DNA of 64,000 bases from Runella sp. MFBS21 (GTDB lineage Bacteria > Bacteroidota > Bacteroidia > Cytophagales > Spirosomataceae): assembly GCF_029433105.1 (NCBI RefSeq), contig NZ_JARNTW010000020.1:1-64000 (forward strand), given 5' to 3'. The position numbers were made by a program, and so were the translations under genes. Within the stretch, counting starts at the first letter, position 1, and each line of letters begins with the position of its first letter. Below, one piece after another: positions 24,286 through 32,696 of this stretch. The notes under the pieces are model-generated. The model had not been told where the DNA came from. It did no database searches and worked only from the letters and a program-made list of their open reading frames with translations.

Positions 24286-25158
24286 ATGAAGGGCGTTTCT
24301 TCTATTATAATTGTTTTAGTATCGGGTATTTTGTGTGAGGCTTTTGGTCAGTCGCAAGGATGGGAGTCGCTTTTAGATAAAAATATGACCCAATGGGAAA
24401 GTTATCTAAGCTATCGTCACAAAGTGGGATATGACGGTAAAATACCAAAAGATACTGAAGGGAAAGAAATAGCCCCTATTGGTTATAACAAAGATGGGTT
24501 TGGGGTATTTTCGGTCATCAATGAACAAGACGGACCTGTGCTACGGGTAAGTGGAGAGATTTATGGATGTGTGTTTACACGCAAGACGTATGAGAATTAT
24601 CATTTAACGCTTCAAGTAAAGTGGGGACAAAAAAAGTACGAACCTCGCATCGATAAATTAAAAGACTCAGGTATTTTATATCATTCGGTAGGGGAAGCGG
24701 GGGCCGAATATTGGCGTACGTGGATGCTTTCACAAGAGTTTCAGATTATGGAAGGACATATGGGAGACTTTTGGTGTCAGTCTACTTCGGCTATTGATAT
24801 TCGGTCGTATCCCGCAGAAGGGGTTATGAATAGAGTAGCTAATGCAAGACAACCCTTTCGAACCTTCAGGTCAGGAGAAGAGTATTTCTGCCTTCGTTCT
24901 GAAAACTACGAAAGCCCTAATAATGAATGGACTAGGCTAGACTTGATTTGCTTTGAGGGGAAAAGCCTTCACATTGTCAATGGGCATGTAGTGATGGTCC
25001 TGAAAGATTCGCGCTATATTTTGCCAGATGGCAAAGCTGTACCCATGAAGAGTGGCAAAATCCAATTACAAAGCGAGGCGGCGGAGGTTTTTTACAGAGA
25101 TGTTCGCATAAAAGCTTTAACTGAACTTCCCGAAGAATACGCTAGATTGTTTGATTAG
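24286..25158 (+). CDS. Exported DUF1080 (3-keto-disaccharide hydrolase-like) protein
   Basis: A 290-residue protein with signal peptide MKGVSSIIIVLVSGILCEAFGQ. The DUF1080 concanavalin-like fold shows in WESLLDKNMTQWESYL, NYHLTLQVKWGQKKYEPR, DSGILYHSVG and FQIMEGHMGDFWCQ. The family includes 3-keto-glycoside hydrolases acting on oxidised disaccharides outside the cytoplasm. Pairing with a Dabb protein and a cupin-type AraC regulator fits a small carbohydrate-processing unit. The substrate is not readable. Confidence 0.88.
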   Translation: MKGVSSIIIVLVSGILCEAFGQSQGWESLLDKNMTQWESYLSYRHKVGYDGKIPKDTEGKEIAPIGYNKDGFGVFSVINEQDGPVLRVSGEIYGCVFTRKTYENYHLTLQVKWGQKKYEPRIDKLKDSGILYHSVGEAGAEYWRTWMLSQEFQIMEGHMGDFWCQSTSAIDIRSYPAEGVMNRVANARQPFRTFRSGEEYFCLRSENYESPNNEWTRLDLICFEGKSLHIVNGHVVMVLKDSRYILPDGKAVPMKSGKIQLQSEAAEVFYRDVRIKALTELPEEYARLFD

Positions 25159-25181
25159 GATTAATGTATTGAAGATTTATT

Positions 25182-25211
25182 TCAAACACCCTCTACTAGC
25201 AGGGTGTTTGA
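25182..25211. terminator. Terminator hairpin between convergent genes
   Basis: TCAAACACCCT (25182-25192) and AGGGTGTTTGA (25201-25211) are perfect 11-bp arms around an 8-nt loop. A T-rich tract follows on the plus strand. It serves the DUF1080 gene and possibly the convergent gene. Confidence 0.75.
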
Positions 25212-25222
25212 GTATATTTTAG

Positions 25223-26110
25223 TTAATTAATTGTAGGGGGAGGCATAATGGTCCATTTTCCTTGATTTGTATACTCTTTAGCTATCCAAACTTCAGATTT
25301 GAAAAAGTCGTTGCCAATAATGTTTTTGGTATTTATGTCAATGAGGTCATTAAACAACCCCTGAAAAACGGAAAGAAAAGAGTCCAAATTAAAGTGCTTC
25401 ATCGTTTGGGAATAGACTTCGTAGGGCACAAATCGGAAATTTGTGAAACGATTTTCGATTTTTTGACAAAGCCACACAAAAAGTGTCTCAAATTCATACT
25501 CTGGGGAAACAACCAGATAATTAGTGCTTTCAAAAGTACCGCCGTGCTCTTTTACTGTATTTTTATCTTCTCCGATGACAGTGTAAAAAGACCCTACTAA
25601 ACTTATCATAAAGTGCAATTGCTTGGAACGCGTACTACTTCCTACAGTGGTAGTATCTAGTACTATAAACGAACTAACAGAAGGGGCATTCCCGTAGGTA
25701 GTACCAATTATTTCTTTGTTAGATTCAAGAGCAAGTTCATCGGTGAATTGTTCCCAAAGTTCAAAACACTTGCGATTGTGGATATTGTCTACGATGATTG
25801 AAGTAAGTTTTTCAGAGCGATTTTGGGAAGAAGGTGCATGGTACATATCAATTGGATAGCACCTATGAAGAGCTTCGTAGATTTCTCTAAGATCAAATTT
25901 ATCAGCGTAATACATAGGAGCTGCAAAGGCTATAGTAGGATACAGTAACCAAAGTAAAAAAATAAATATTTTGAATCTTGTGGGTTGGTATCTTGACAAA
26001 GATAGAAAATAAGGAAAAGAAATCCCGTTAAAAATCCTTAAAATAGCCCTACAACAACGGGGCTTTTGCTCGTTATTGAAATAAATGCCTATTTTTGCGA
26101 TGTGAAGCAA
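25223..26110 (-). CDS. Hypothetical exported protein, start uncertain
   Basis: The 295-residue reading frame is open but the first 45 residues look artefactual. A signal-peptide-like segment lies at KIFIFLLWLLYPTIAFAAP (about 47-65), so the true N-terminus is probably near 25975. No ATG, GTG or TTG sits in frame there. A minus-strand -7 box TATCTTTG at 25997-26004 supports transcription starting inside the frame. The mature part has FDLREIYEALHRCYPIDMYH and an isolated SFYTVIGEDKN segment. I recognise no family. Confidence 0.5.
   Translation of the reverse strand: MLHIAKIGIYFNNEQKPRCCRAILRIFNGISFPYFLSLSRYQPTRFKIFIFLLWLLYPTIAFAAPMYYADKFDLREIYEALHRCYPIDMYHAPSSQNRSEKLTSIIVDNIHNRKCFELWEQFTDELALESNKEIIGTTYGNAPSVSSFIVLDTTTVGSSTRSKQLHFMISLVGSFYTVIGEDKNTVKEHGGTFESTNYLVVSPEYEFETLFVWLCQKIENRFTNFRFVPYEVYSQTMKHFNLDSFLSVFQGLFNDLIDINTKNIIGNDFFKSEVWIAKEYTNQGKWTIMPPPTIN
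26065..26097 (+). promoter_or_regulatory. ftsX promoter with both Bacteroidota boxes
   Basis: A -33 TTTG at 26065-26068 and a -7 TATTTTTG at 26090-26097 are 21 bp apart, close to the Bacteroidota consensus spacing. The start site would be near 26103, about 49 nt before the ftsX ATG at 26152. Confidence 0.6.
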
Positions 26111-26151
26111 TTGGCCTTTTTGCTAACTATAATCACAACTCAAATATACTG

Positions 26152-27036
26152 ATGCGTCGTCCTAAGAAAAAAAAGGTGGGAAGCTATCCCAACGCCATGA
26201 TTATTGCTAGCCTTACGGCGGCATTGTTTTTGATTGGTTTTTGTGGATTGATGGTAATGCAATCCAAGAAGCTCATTTCTATTATCAAACAAAACATCGA
26301 AGTACGTGTGATGCTTGATAAAGACATGGACTCTACTCAAGTGGCGACACTCAAAAACAAAATAGTGGGAAAGCCCTATGTATTGGTACTAGAAGGGCAG
26401 CCTCAAGTGTTGTTCTTTTCTAAAGATGAAGCCGCAAGGGAGTTTATTGCCGATACAAAAGAAGATTTCACCCCTTTCTTGGGCGAAAATCCCTTGCATG
26501 ATAGCTATAGAGTGAGATTGCAAGAAGATTTTTTTGAGGATACTAAGCTTCAACAAATCAAAGCAGATCTGGAAAAAGTAGAAGGAGTTTTTGAGGTAGT
26601 TTACCAAGAAAACCTTGCCGACCAAATCAACAAAAACCTCACTAAGATTTATGTTATTTTATCTACTTTTGCAGTTATTATGCTGATTATCATTGTATTG
26701 TTGATGAATAATACCATCCGATTGGCTCTTTATTCGCAGCGATTCTTGATTCGTAGTATGCAGCTTGTAGGGGCGACCAATGGCTTTATTCAGATGCCTT
26801 TTTTAAGAAATGGAGCAGTTCAGGGACTAATTAGTGGAGTGATTGCGGCTGGAATGATTGTGGCACTACAGCAGATTGCATTACGTCAGATCGAAGGGTT
26901 GCATATGTTGCAGGAGTACGAAAAATTAGGCGTTTTGTTGGTGGGGGTAATTATATTAGGAGCGCTCATCGGAGTAGCAAGTACTTTCCAAGCTTTGGCG
27001 AGGTATTTGCGGATGGCATTAGATGACTTGTATTAA
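26152..27036 (+). CDS. ftsX: Cell division protein FtsX (permease subunit)
   Basis: The start at 26152 gives 294 residues; the in-frame codon at 26095 lies inside the promoter box. The protein has four transmembrane helices: one after the basic leader MRRPKKKKVG, then three in the C-terminal half. A large periplasmic loop lies between helices 1 and 2. FtsX with the ATPase FtsE activates peptidoglycan hydrolases at the septum. ftsE is not in the window. It heads the block ftsX-DUF3098-uppP-truB-ribF, conserved in this phylum. Confidence 0.92.
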   Translation: MRRPKKKKVGSYPNAMIIASLTAALFLIGFCGLMVMQSKKLISIIKQNIEVRVMLDKDMDSTQVATLKNKIVGKPYVLVLEGQPQVLFFSKDEAAREFIADTKEDFTPFLGENPLHDSYRVRLQEDFFEDTKLQQIKADLEKVEGVFEVVYQENLADQINKNLTKIYVILSTFAVIMLIIIVLLMNNTIRLALYSQRFLIRSMQLVGATNGFIQMPFLRNGAVQGLISGVIAAGMIVALQQIALRQIEGLHMLQEYEKLGVLLVGVIILGALIGVASTFQALARYLRMALDDLY

Positions 27037-27081
27037 GTGCAAAAAGCACATCATAATTTATAGATTTGAACATTATTTAAA

Positions 27082-27282
27082 ATGAAAAAGAACGCATTTC
27101 CTTTTAGTAAAAGCAATTATACCTTTATGTTGATTGGCATAGGGCTGATTTTGCTCGGTTTTATTATTATGAGTCTCGATTCGGAGGAGTTTGGATTTGG
27201 AGTGTTAGGACTTACCGTTGGACCCTTGGTTGTGATGACGGGTTTTGTCGTCGAGTTTTTTGCAATTTTACGTAAATCTTAA
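27082..27282 (+). CDS. DUF3098 small membrane protein
   Basis: A 66-residue protein with two hydrophobic helices (FMLIGIGLILLGFIIMSL and LTVGPLVVMTGFVVEFFAIL) preceded by FPFSKSNY. This is the DUF3098 family, found between ftsX and uppP in many Bacteroidota. The function is unknown; the position suggests a cell-envelope or division role. Confidence 0.88.
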   Translation: MKKNAFPFSKSNYTFMLIGIGLILLGFIIMSLDSEEFGFGVLGLTVGPLVVMTGFVVEFFAILRKS

Positions 27283-27341
27283 AATCTGGAGAAACAGACT
27301 GACCGACTAGGGCTTATCATTGATTTCTCATTTATTCATAA

Positions 27342-28136
27342 ATGAACTTTATCCAAGCGCTTATTTTAGCCGTAATCGAAGGTATTACGGAATATCTTCC
27401 TATCTCTTCTACGGGTCACATGATTTTGGCTTCCTCATTTATGGGCATAGCCTCAGATCCCTTTGTTAAATTTTTTACAGTAGCTATTCAGCTAGGCGCT
27501 ATTTTGTCGGTTGTAGTGCTGTACTTTAAGCGATTTTTTCGCAGTTTAGATTTCTATTTCAAGCTCCTAGTGGCCTTTATTCCTAGTGCTATTTTTGGTG
27601 TACTCTTTAGTGATGCCATTGATTCTTTGCTTGAAAACCCTATCGGAGTTGCTTTGGCATTGGTGCTTGGAGGCGTGATTCTGCTTTTTGCAGACAAATG
27701 GTTCAATCGTCCAATGATTGATGATTCTGACGAGATTGATTATTTGAGAGCATTTAAAATTGGCTTTTTTCAATGTATAGCCATGATTCCGGGAGTTTCG
27801 CGCTCGGGAGCCACTATCATAGGCGGTATGTCGCAGCGCCTGAGCCGTAAGGCCGCAGCAGAATTCTCCTTTTTTCTGGCTGTGCCTACCATGTTTGCGG
27901 CTACTGCCAAAAAAGGATATGATTACTACAAAGAAGGCTTTGTACTAGACGAAGAGCAAATTAAGCTTTTAGCCATTGGCAATGTGGTGGCATTTATTGT
28001 GGCGATGTTGGCCATCAAATTCTTTATTGATTATTTGACCAAATACGGTTTTCGCCTTTTTGGGTGGTATCGTATTATCGTAGGGGGAGCTATTTTGGCC
28101 TTATGGTTTGCAGGTTACAAATTACAGGTCGTTTAG
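27342..28136 (+). CDS. uppP: Undecaprenyl-diphosphatase (bacitracin-resistance type)
   Basis: A 264-residue multi-pass membrane enzyme that recycles undecaprenyl diphosphate to the monophosphate carrier for peptidoglycan and glycan synthesis. Both signature motifs are present: [17 protein letters not shown] near residues 14-30 and [14 protein letters not shown] near 150. It is 59 bp after the DUF3098 gene and 16 bp before truB. Confidence 0.96.
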   Translation: MNFIQALILAVIEGITEYLPISSTGHMILASSFMGIASDPFVKFFTVAIQLGAILSVVVLYFKRFFRSLDFYFKLLVAFIPSAIFGVLFSDAIDSLLENPIGVALALVLGGVILLFADKWFNRPMIDDSDEIDYLRAFKIGFFQCIAMIPGVSRSGATIIGGMSQRLSRKAAAEFSFFLAVPTMFAATAKKGYDYYKEGFVLDEEQIKLLAIGNVVAFIVAMLAIKFFIDYLTKYGFRLFGWYRIIVGGAILALWFAGYKLQVV

Positions 28137-28152
28137 TTTTACCAAAAAAAGT

Positions 28153-28842
28153 ATGATAGAATCTGCGAATACTTCCGAAGAAGGAGAGGTAATCCTTATT
28201 AATAAGCCTCTTACATGGACTTCTTTTGATGCCGTCAATAAAATAAAAAAAGCTTGCCGTATCAAAAAAATCGGTCATGCAGGTACACTTGACCCTCTTG
28301 CTACGGGCTTGCTTATATTGTGTACTGGCAAAAAAACCAAAGAGATTGATACTTACCAAGGAGCCGAAAAAGAATATACAGGGAAGCTTGTTTTGGGCAA
28401 AACTACTCCTTCTATCGATCTTGAAACGGCTTTTGATGCCGACTTCCCGACTCGCCATATTACTCCCGAAATGATTCAAGTAGCGGCTCAAGAGCTGACA
28501 GGGGAAATTTCGCAATACCCACCGATTTATTCGGCCGTAAAAATGGGGGGAGAAAGGCTATATAAAAAAGCCCGACGTGGCGAAGCCGTAGAGATCAAGC
28601 CCCGCACAGTCACTATTTCTGTTTTTGAAGTAGATAGCACTCACTTTCCAGAAGTAAGTTTCAGGGTGGTTTGCTCCAAAGGGACATACATTCGGAGTTT
28701 GGTAAGAGATTTAGGAATGAAACTCAATTCAGGAGCTTATTTGAGTGAATTGTGTCGAACTCGAATCGGGCGTTTTTGGTTAAGAGATGCAGAAGAGATT
28801 GAGTCGTTTGTTAAAAGAAAAAGGGAAGAACTAAATCTGTGA
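28153..28842 (+). CDS. truB: tRNA pseudouridine(55) synthase
   Basis: The start at 28153 gives 229 residues; the in-frame codon at 28108 overlaps uppP and adds 15 residues outside the fold. The catalytic motif GHAGTLDPLATGLL carries Asp47. KPLTWTSFDAVNK precedes it and KGTYIRSLVRDLG lies near residue 180. It converts U55 in the T-loop of tRNAs. It lacks a full C-terminal PUA domain, as is usual for the short Bacteroidota form. Confidence 0.95.
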   Translation: MIESANTSEEGEVILINKPLTWTSFDAVNKIKKACRIKKIGHAGTLDPLATGLLILCTGKKTKEIDTYQGAEKEYTGKLVLGKTTPSIDLETAFDADFPTRHITPEMIQVAAQELTGEISQYPPIYSAVKMGGERLYKKARRGEAVEIKPRTVTISVFEVDSTHFPEVSFRVVCSKGTYIRSLVRDLGMKLNSGAYLSELCRTRIGRFWLRDAEEIESFVKRKREELNL

Positions 28843-28931
28843 TCAAGCTCTCATAATTTGCGAAGTGGCACAATTCCCCAAGGTCTATTTTGCCCCTTGC
28901 TAGTGAGCTTTGAATTTATGCCAAGTAACCA

Positions 28932-29861
28932 ATGCAAGTTTATTACGATATATCTGACTTTCAGACCCTTAAAAATGCGGTAGTCACTAGTGGAACTTTT
29001 GACGGAGTACATTTAGGACACCAAACTATCCTGAGTCGCTTGCGCGAAACTGCTCAACAATCACAGGGCGAAACAGTAGTGCTGACTTTTTGGCCTCATC
29101 CTCGCATGGTGGTCTCAAAAGACAGCCAAAACTTACGATTGCTATCGACCTTAGACGAAAAAATTGAGGCGTTGCGCCAAAGCGGAGTTCAGCATTTGGT
29201 CATTATTCCTTTTACGCGCGAATTTAGCGAACTCACTTCCGAAGAATTTATCCAGCAAATATTAGTAGATAGGATTGGTACCAAAAAGTTGGTGATTGGG
29301 TATGATCATCATTTTGGCCGTAATCGTGAGGGAAGTTTTGAATATTTACAACAAAATGCTCACCGATACGGCTTTGAGATTGAGGAGATTCCGCGCCAAG
29401 AGATTGACCATATTACCGTAAGTTCGACCAAAATCAGAGAGGCGTTACTAGAAGGACAAACCAGCGTTGCTCACGATTTATTAGGCCGCAATTATACTTT
29501 TACGGGCGTAGTAGTGAAAGGACGTCAGTTAGGTCGTACGATAGGCTACCCTACGGCCAATGTACACGTGTCTGAGTCCTACAAACTTATCCCCGCCGAT
29601 GGTGTGTATGCGGTAAGGGTAAAAGTACGGAGTCAAGTTTATAAAGGAGTGATGAGCATTGGATTTCGTCCTACTGTCAATGGAGTAGGGCGCACTCAAG
29701 AGATTTATATATTTGATTTTCAGGATGATGTGTACGGCGAAAAACTAACGGTAGAGGTCGTAGACTACATACGTCCTGAATTGAAATTTGACGGCTTAGA
29801 GGCACTTGTCAAAGCCATAGATGAAGATTGCGCAGCGGCTTTAGCGATTTTAAAAGACTAA
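28932..29861 (+). CDS. ribF: Bifunctional riboflavin kinase/FAD synthetase
   Basis: A 309-residue enzyme making FMN and then FAD. The N-terminal nucleotidyltransferase has TSGTFDGVHLGHQTIL (residues 20-35) and ITVSSTKIREALLEG. The C-terminal flavokinase has GRTIGYPTANV and PADGVYAVRV. It is the last gene of the ftsX-to-ribF block, 89 bp after truB. Confidence 0.95.
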   Translation: MQVYYDISDFQTLKNAVVTSGTFDGVHLGHQTILSRLRETAQQSQGETVVLTFWPHPRMVVSKDSQNLRLLSTLDEKIEALRQSGVQHLVIIPFTREFSELTSEEFIQQILVDRIGTKKLVIGYDHHFGRNREGSFEYLQQNAHRYGFEIEEIPRQEIDHITVSSTKIREALLEGQTSVAHDLLGRNYTFTGVVVKGRQLGRTIGYPTANVHVSESYKLIPADGVYAVRVKVRSQVYKGVMSIGFRPTVNGVGRTQEIYIFDFQDDVYGEKLTVEVVDYIRPELKFDGLEALVKAIDEDCAAALAILKD

Positions 29862-30129
29862 TTGAGAGGCTGTTTTGGAGTATCTTTAGTTTATCTTAAG
29901 CAAGTAGGTGCACATTCAGCAATTTATATTGCTTCTCTACTTTTTTGCTAACTTAGCAAAGTTGATTCTGATTTATTGTTTCCAACTTCTTTTTCAATCA
30001 TTTAGCTTAGGTATTACAAAAAAGCTCCCATCTAGAGTCTACAGCGAAAACTTTCGAGAGGTTTGGTGCCAAACGTTAAATAGAAATCATTCATTAAAAA
30101 TATCTTACACCCTGATAAAGAAGAAAGGA

Positions 30130-30385
30130 ATGATTAAAAAGATAATAGTGAGAATTTGGATGGCCTTAGGAGTTGTTTTTACCTTTTGGCTTTTTTATTC
30201 TTACCAAGCTAAGGGCGTCGATGAGAAGCTTCTGCAAAATAGCAGGCAGTAGCGTGAAAGTGGATATTACCAGTGATTTTTATTACAGTTTTCAATTGGG
30301 AGATAGCAAGGCAGATATAAGTCGGGAAAATCAACAAGCAGAGACGTTAAAAAAATATTTTAGAATTTGTGAAAGATTAAAGTAA
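30130..30385 (+). pseudogene. Frameshifted remnant of a small membrane-anchored protein gene
   Basis: From the ATG at 30130 one frame encodes a membrane anchor (KKIIVRIWMALGVVFTFWLF) and SYQAKGVDEKLLQ, ending at a TAG at 30250. Another frame resumes at about 30238 with SSVKVDITSDFYYSFQLGD and ends at 30385, directly before an intrinsic terminator. Reading both frames together gives a continuous-looking N-terminal anchor plus domain. I infer a single-base indel, perhaps with internal deletion. Family uncertain; the start recalls membrane-anchored alpha/beta hydrolases. Confidence 0.5.
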
Positions 30386-30410
30386 AAGGGCAATGATGCC
30401 CTTATTTTTT
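30386..30410 (+). terminator. Intrinsic terminator
   Basis: AAGGGCA-atga-TGCCCTT (30386-30403) followed by a T-run, directly after the stop of the remnant frame. Its survival supports the view that a real gene once ended here. Confidence 0.75.
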
Positions 30411-30508
30411 TCTTCTCAAAATAGCCAAAATCAAAGAATTTCGCCGTAATATTGGATAAGGCTTTTGAAGGCTGTTTTTAAGATTTCTTTACTCAACACA
30501 ATCTCGCT

Positions 30509-30988
30509 ATGACTGCATTGATGAATGCCATCAACAAAAACAACGCTGCTCTAGTGCAGCAACTCATTGAAAATGGGGTAGATGTAAACGAACTTGATGC
30601 CAATCAAGATGCGCCTTTGGTAATGGCTGCTTACAAAGGATACCACCAAATCGTCAAATTATTGTTGGAGGCAGGCGCAGACGTAAAGGCTGTTGACCCT
30701 GGCATGAAGGCTACGGCTCTGCACGCAGCGGCTTATGCGGGACGCACCGAAGCCGCCAAACTGCTCATTGAATACCACATTGATATCAACAAGCAAGGAC
30801 CTTACAATGGTTATACTGCTTTGCACGATGCTATTTGGCAAAACAACATCGGAGTAGCTGAGCTATTGATAAATGCTAATGCCGATTTGTCGCTTTTGTC
30901 ACACGACGGAAAATCCCCCCTTGATTTTGCTAAGTCCAAAAATCGCAAGGAAATAGTAGCGCTTATCCAAGCCAAGCAAAAAAAATAG
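30509..30988 (+). CDS. Ankyrin-repeat protein
   Basis: A 159-residue protein made of about five ankyrin repeats. Examples are TALMNAINKNNAALVQQLI, PLVMAAYKGYHQIVKLLLE, TALHAAAYAGRTEAAKLLIE and TALHDAIWQNNIGVAELLI. There is no signal peptide and no catalytic domain, so it is probably a cytoplasmic protein-binding scaffold. Its partner is unknown. It stands alone between a pseudogene and a convergent polyketide synthase. Confidence 0.9.
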   Translation: MTALMNAINKNNAALVQQLIENGVDVNELDANQDAPLVMAAYKGYHQIVKLLLEAGADVKAVDPGMKATALHAAAYAGRTEAAKLLIEYHIDINKQGPYNGYTALHDAIWQNNIGVAELLINANADLSLLSHDGKSPLDFAKSKNRKEIVALIQAKQKK

Positions 30989-31003
30989 ACATTTTTTAAG
31001 GCC

Positions 31004-31033
31004 CCTCGGTGGTTTTATTATCAACCACCGAGG
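31004..31033. terminator. Hairpin between convergent genes
   Basis: CCTCGGTGGTT (31004-31014) and AACCACCGAGG (31023-31033) pair perfectly. No clear T-run follows on either strand, so termination efficiency is uncertain. It lies 1 bp from the polyketide synthase stop. Confidence 0.55.
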
Positions 31034-31034
31034 C

Positions 31035-32120
31035 TTATTGTGTCATTGAAGCGAGCTTAAATACGCCGGCTTCAAGCGTAAGGCCTGGGCCAAAAGCGCA
31101 GCTAAAGATGTGTTTGCCTATGTCGTTAGAAGTGCAGTTTTGGAGTAGGCGCGCCAATACAAAGAGTACCGTACAAGACGACATATTGCCGTATTCTCGC
31201 AAAATTTCATAGGCAAATTGGTTGTCGCCCGATGATATTCCAAGCTGTGATTCGGCGGCTTCTAAAATAGCCCTACCTCCGGGATGAATCGCATAAAAAT
31301 CAAAAAAAGGGAGTGTGGTGTTTTGTCTAAGCTGGGTCATGAGTGTTCCCAACCCTCCCTTGACCAACCGTGGAATGTAAGAACTTAGCACCATCTCAAA
31401 CCCAAAATCGCCCACGTTCCAAGCCATGTCGTGGCGACCCTCAAAAAGCAAGTCGCAGTGAAAAGACTGTAACTCTAAAGAAAGACTATTAGGAGTAGAC
31501 TCGATCAAAACAGCCGCTGCTCCGTCGGCAAAAAGAGCATTGGATAAAAGATAATTTTCGTCTAATTTTTTTTGAAAATGTAGCGTACAAAGCTCGATAC
31601 AAACCAGCAAAACCCGTGCTTCAGGATTTGCTTTTACAATATTGCTGGCAACTTTTAGACCATTAAATGCCCCATAGCAGCCCATAAAATTGATACATGT
31701 ACGCTCCGTTTGTCGAGGTAGACCGAGTGCTTCTACAATTTCGATATCTAGTCCAGGAGCGTACAGCCCTGTACAGCTCACCGTGATGAGGTGAGTTACG
31801 GAAGTGGTAGATGGCAGAGCAGCGATGGCTTTGAGTGCAAGAGGCAAAGCATGGATACGATACGCCTTCATTCGCTGCGATACTGTCGGAAAAGGTTCTA
31901 AATCATCGCTATTTACATAAAAATCAAAGTTTTCGATTTGGGCATAATCTTTAAGCACCGAATATCTCTTTTCGATTTTGGTACTTCGGTACAGCGCGCG
32001 AAGTTTTCGCGCTTCTGCAGAAGTAAGTTGCGATGCTCGTATCATAAATTCGGCAATGGTTGATTGAGCAATGCAGTGAGCTGGTACGGCTGTTCCGATA
32101 GAAGTGATATGAGCAGGCAT
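31035..32120 (-). CDS. Type III polyketide synthase (chalcone/stilbene synthase-like)
   Basis: A 361-residue thiolase-fold enzyme. The catalytic triad can be placed: Cys148 in FMGCYGAFNGL, His279 in YAIHPGGRAIL and Asn312 in EYGNMSSCTVLF. VSCTGLYAPGLD matches the family segment before the active site and AFGPGLTLE the C-terminal loop. Such enzymes condense malonyl-CoA units on an acyl starter to give pyrones or resorcinols. No methyltransferase or oxygenase is adjacent, unlike typical biosynthetic clusters, so the product is unknown. Confidence 0.92.
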   Translation of the reverse strand: MPAHITSIGTAVPAHCIAQSTIAEFMIRASQLTSAEARKLRALYRSTKIEKRYSVLKDYAQIENFDFYVNSDDLEPFPTVSQRMKAYRIHALPLALKAIAALPSTTSVTHLITVSCTGLYAPGLDIEIVEALGLPRQTERTCINFMGCYGAFNGLKVASNIVKANPEARVLLVCIELCTLHFQKKLDENYLLSNALFADGAAAVLIESTPNSLSLELQSFHCDLLFEGRHDMAWNVGDFGFEMVLSSYIPRLVKGGLGTLMTQLRQNTTLPFFDFYAIHPGGRAILEAAESQLGISSGDNQFAYEILREYGNMSSCTVLFVLARLLQNCTSNDIGKHIFSCAFGPGLTLEAGVFKLASMTQ

Positions 32121-32256
32121 TCGAAAGTAAATAATGTAATGACAGTTTTAGGACTAAAATAGGCCAATTGGGCCAAATCCAACTCCAATCGGGTAAATAG
32201 TTGCTTTCCAAAAATCTTATTTTGTTTTATATACGTTTATATGAGAGTAGTACAAC

Positions 32257-32276
32257 TATTTTTTTGCAAAAAAATA
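32257..32276. promoter_or_regulatory. Perfect 20-bp A/T palindrome between divergent genes
   Basis: TATTTTTTTGCAAAAAAATA is perfectly symmetric and lies between the polyketide synthase start (32120) and the small membrane ORF (32412). The 291-bp gap has no other gene. It may be an operator or a bent-DNA site; chance is possible given the A/T richness. Confidence 0.4.
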
Positions 32277-32411
32277 ATACATCTGGTAATGAGAATGTCA
32301 GCTAAATGACCGTTCAATAACTTTTATTTCAAAACAGGTATTTCTACTCTATTGTTTTCCGAAAAAACTTGTGTGATTTGCAATCTGAAAACCCCAAATA
32401 CTTTCTATGTT

Positions 32412-32567
32412 ATGAAATCTATAAAAACGTATCGAGCTGTTGATTCGAAGCGAAACTCGGTAAAATTTGACCAGACAATTTGGCTAGCAGGTTTGACATT
32501 GCTTGTTTTTGGTTACATTTTATTTCATTTTTTGTATCCTATGTTTCACAAAGGTCTTTTATTTTAG
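32412..32567 (+). CDS. Small single-pass membrane protein
   Basis: The start at 32412 gives 51 residues with a charged N-terminus (KSIKTYRAVDSKRNSVKFDQ) and one transmembrane helix (IWLAGLTLLVFGYILFHFLY). An intrinsic terminator at 32601 follows within 35 bp, which supports a real transcription unit. No family recognised. The in-frame codon at 32352 is less likely. Confidence 0.55.
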   Translation: MKSIKTYRAVDSKRNSVKFDQTIWLAGLTLLVFGYILFHFLYPMFHKGLLF

Positions 32568-32600
32568 TTTGTTTGCAGCAGCCACGGAAACAGCATTGAA

Positions 32601-32622
32601 GCGGGATTGTCCCGCTTTTTTT
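32601..32622 (+). terminator. Intrinsic terminator, plus strand
   Basis: GCGGGA-ttg-TCCCGC followed by seven T, after the small membrane ORF. Confidence 0.8.
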
Positions 32623-32625
32623 ATA

Positions 32626-32662
32626 TAAAAAAACCTCTCTGTTTTCTAAAAAACAAAGAGGT
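32626..32662 (-). terminator. Intrinsic terminator of the sugar kinase operon, minus strand
   Basis: ACCTCTcTGTTTT (32633-32645) and AAAACAaAGAGGT (32650-32662) form the stem. Read on the minus strand it ends in a T-run at 32632-32626, 35 bp after the GHMP kinase stop. Confidence 0.8.
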
Positions 32663-32696
32663 CAAGTATAGAAGACGCAAAAAATTTGCTCACTGT

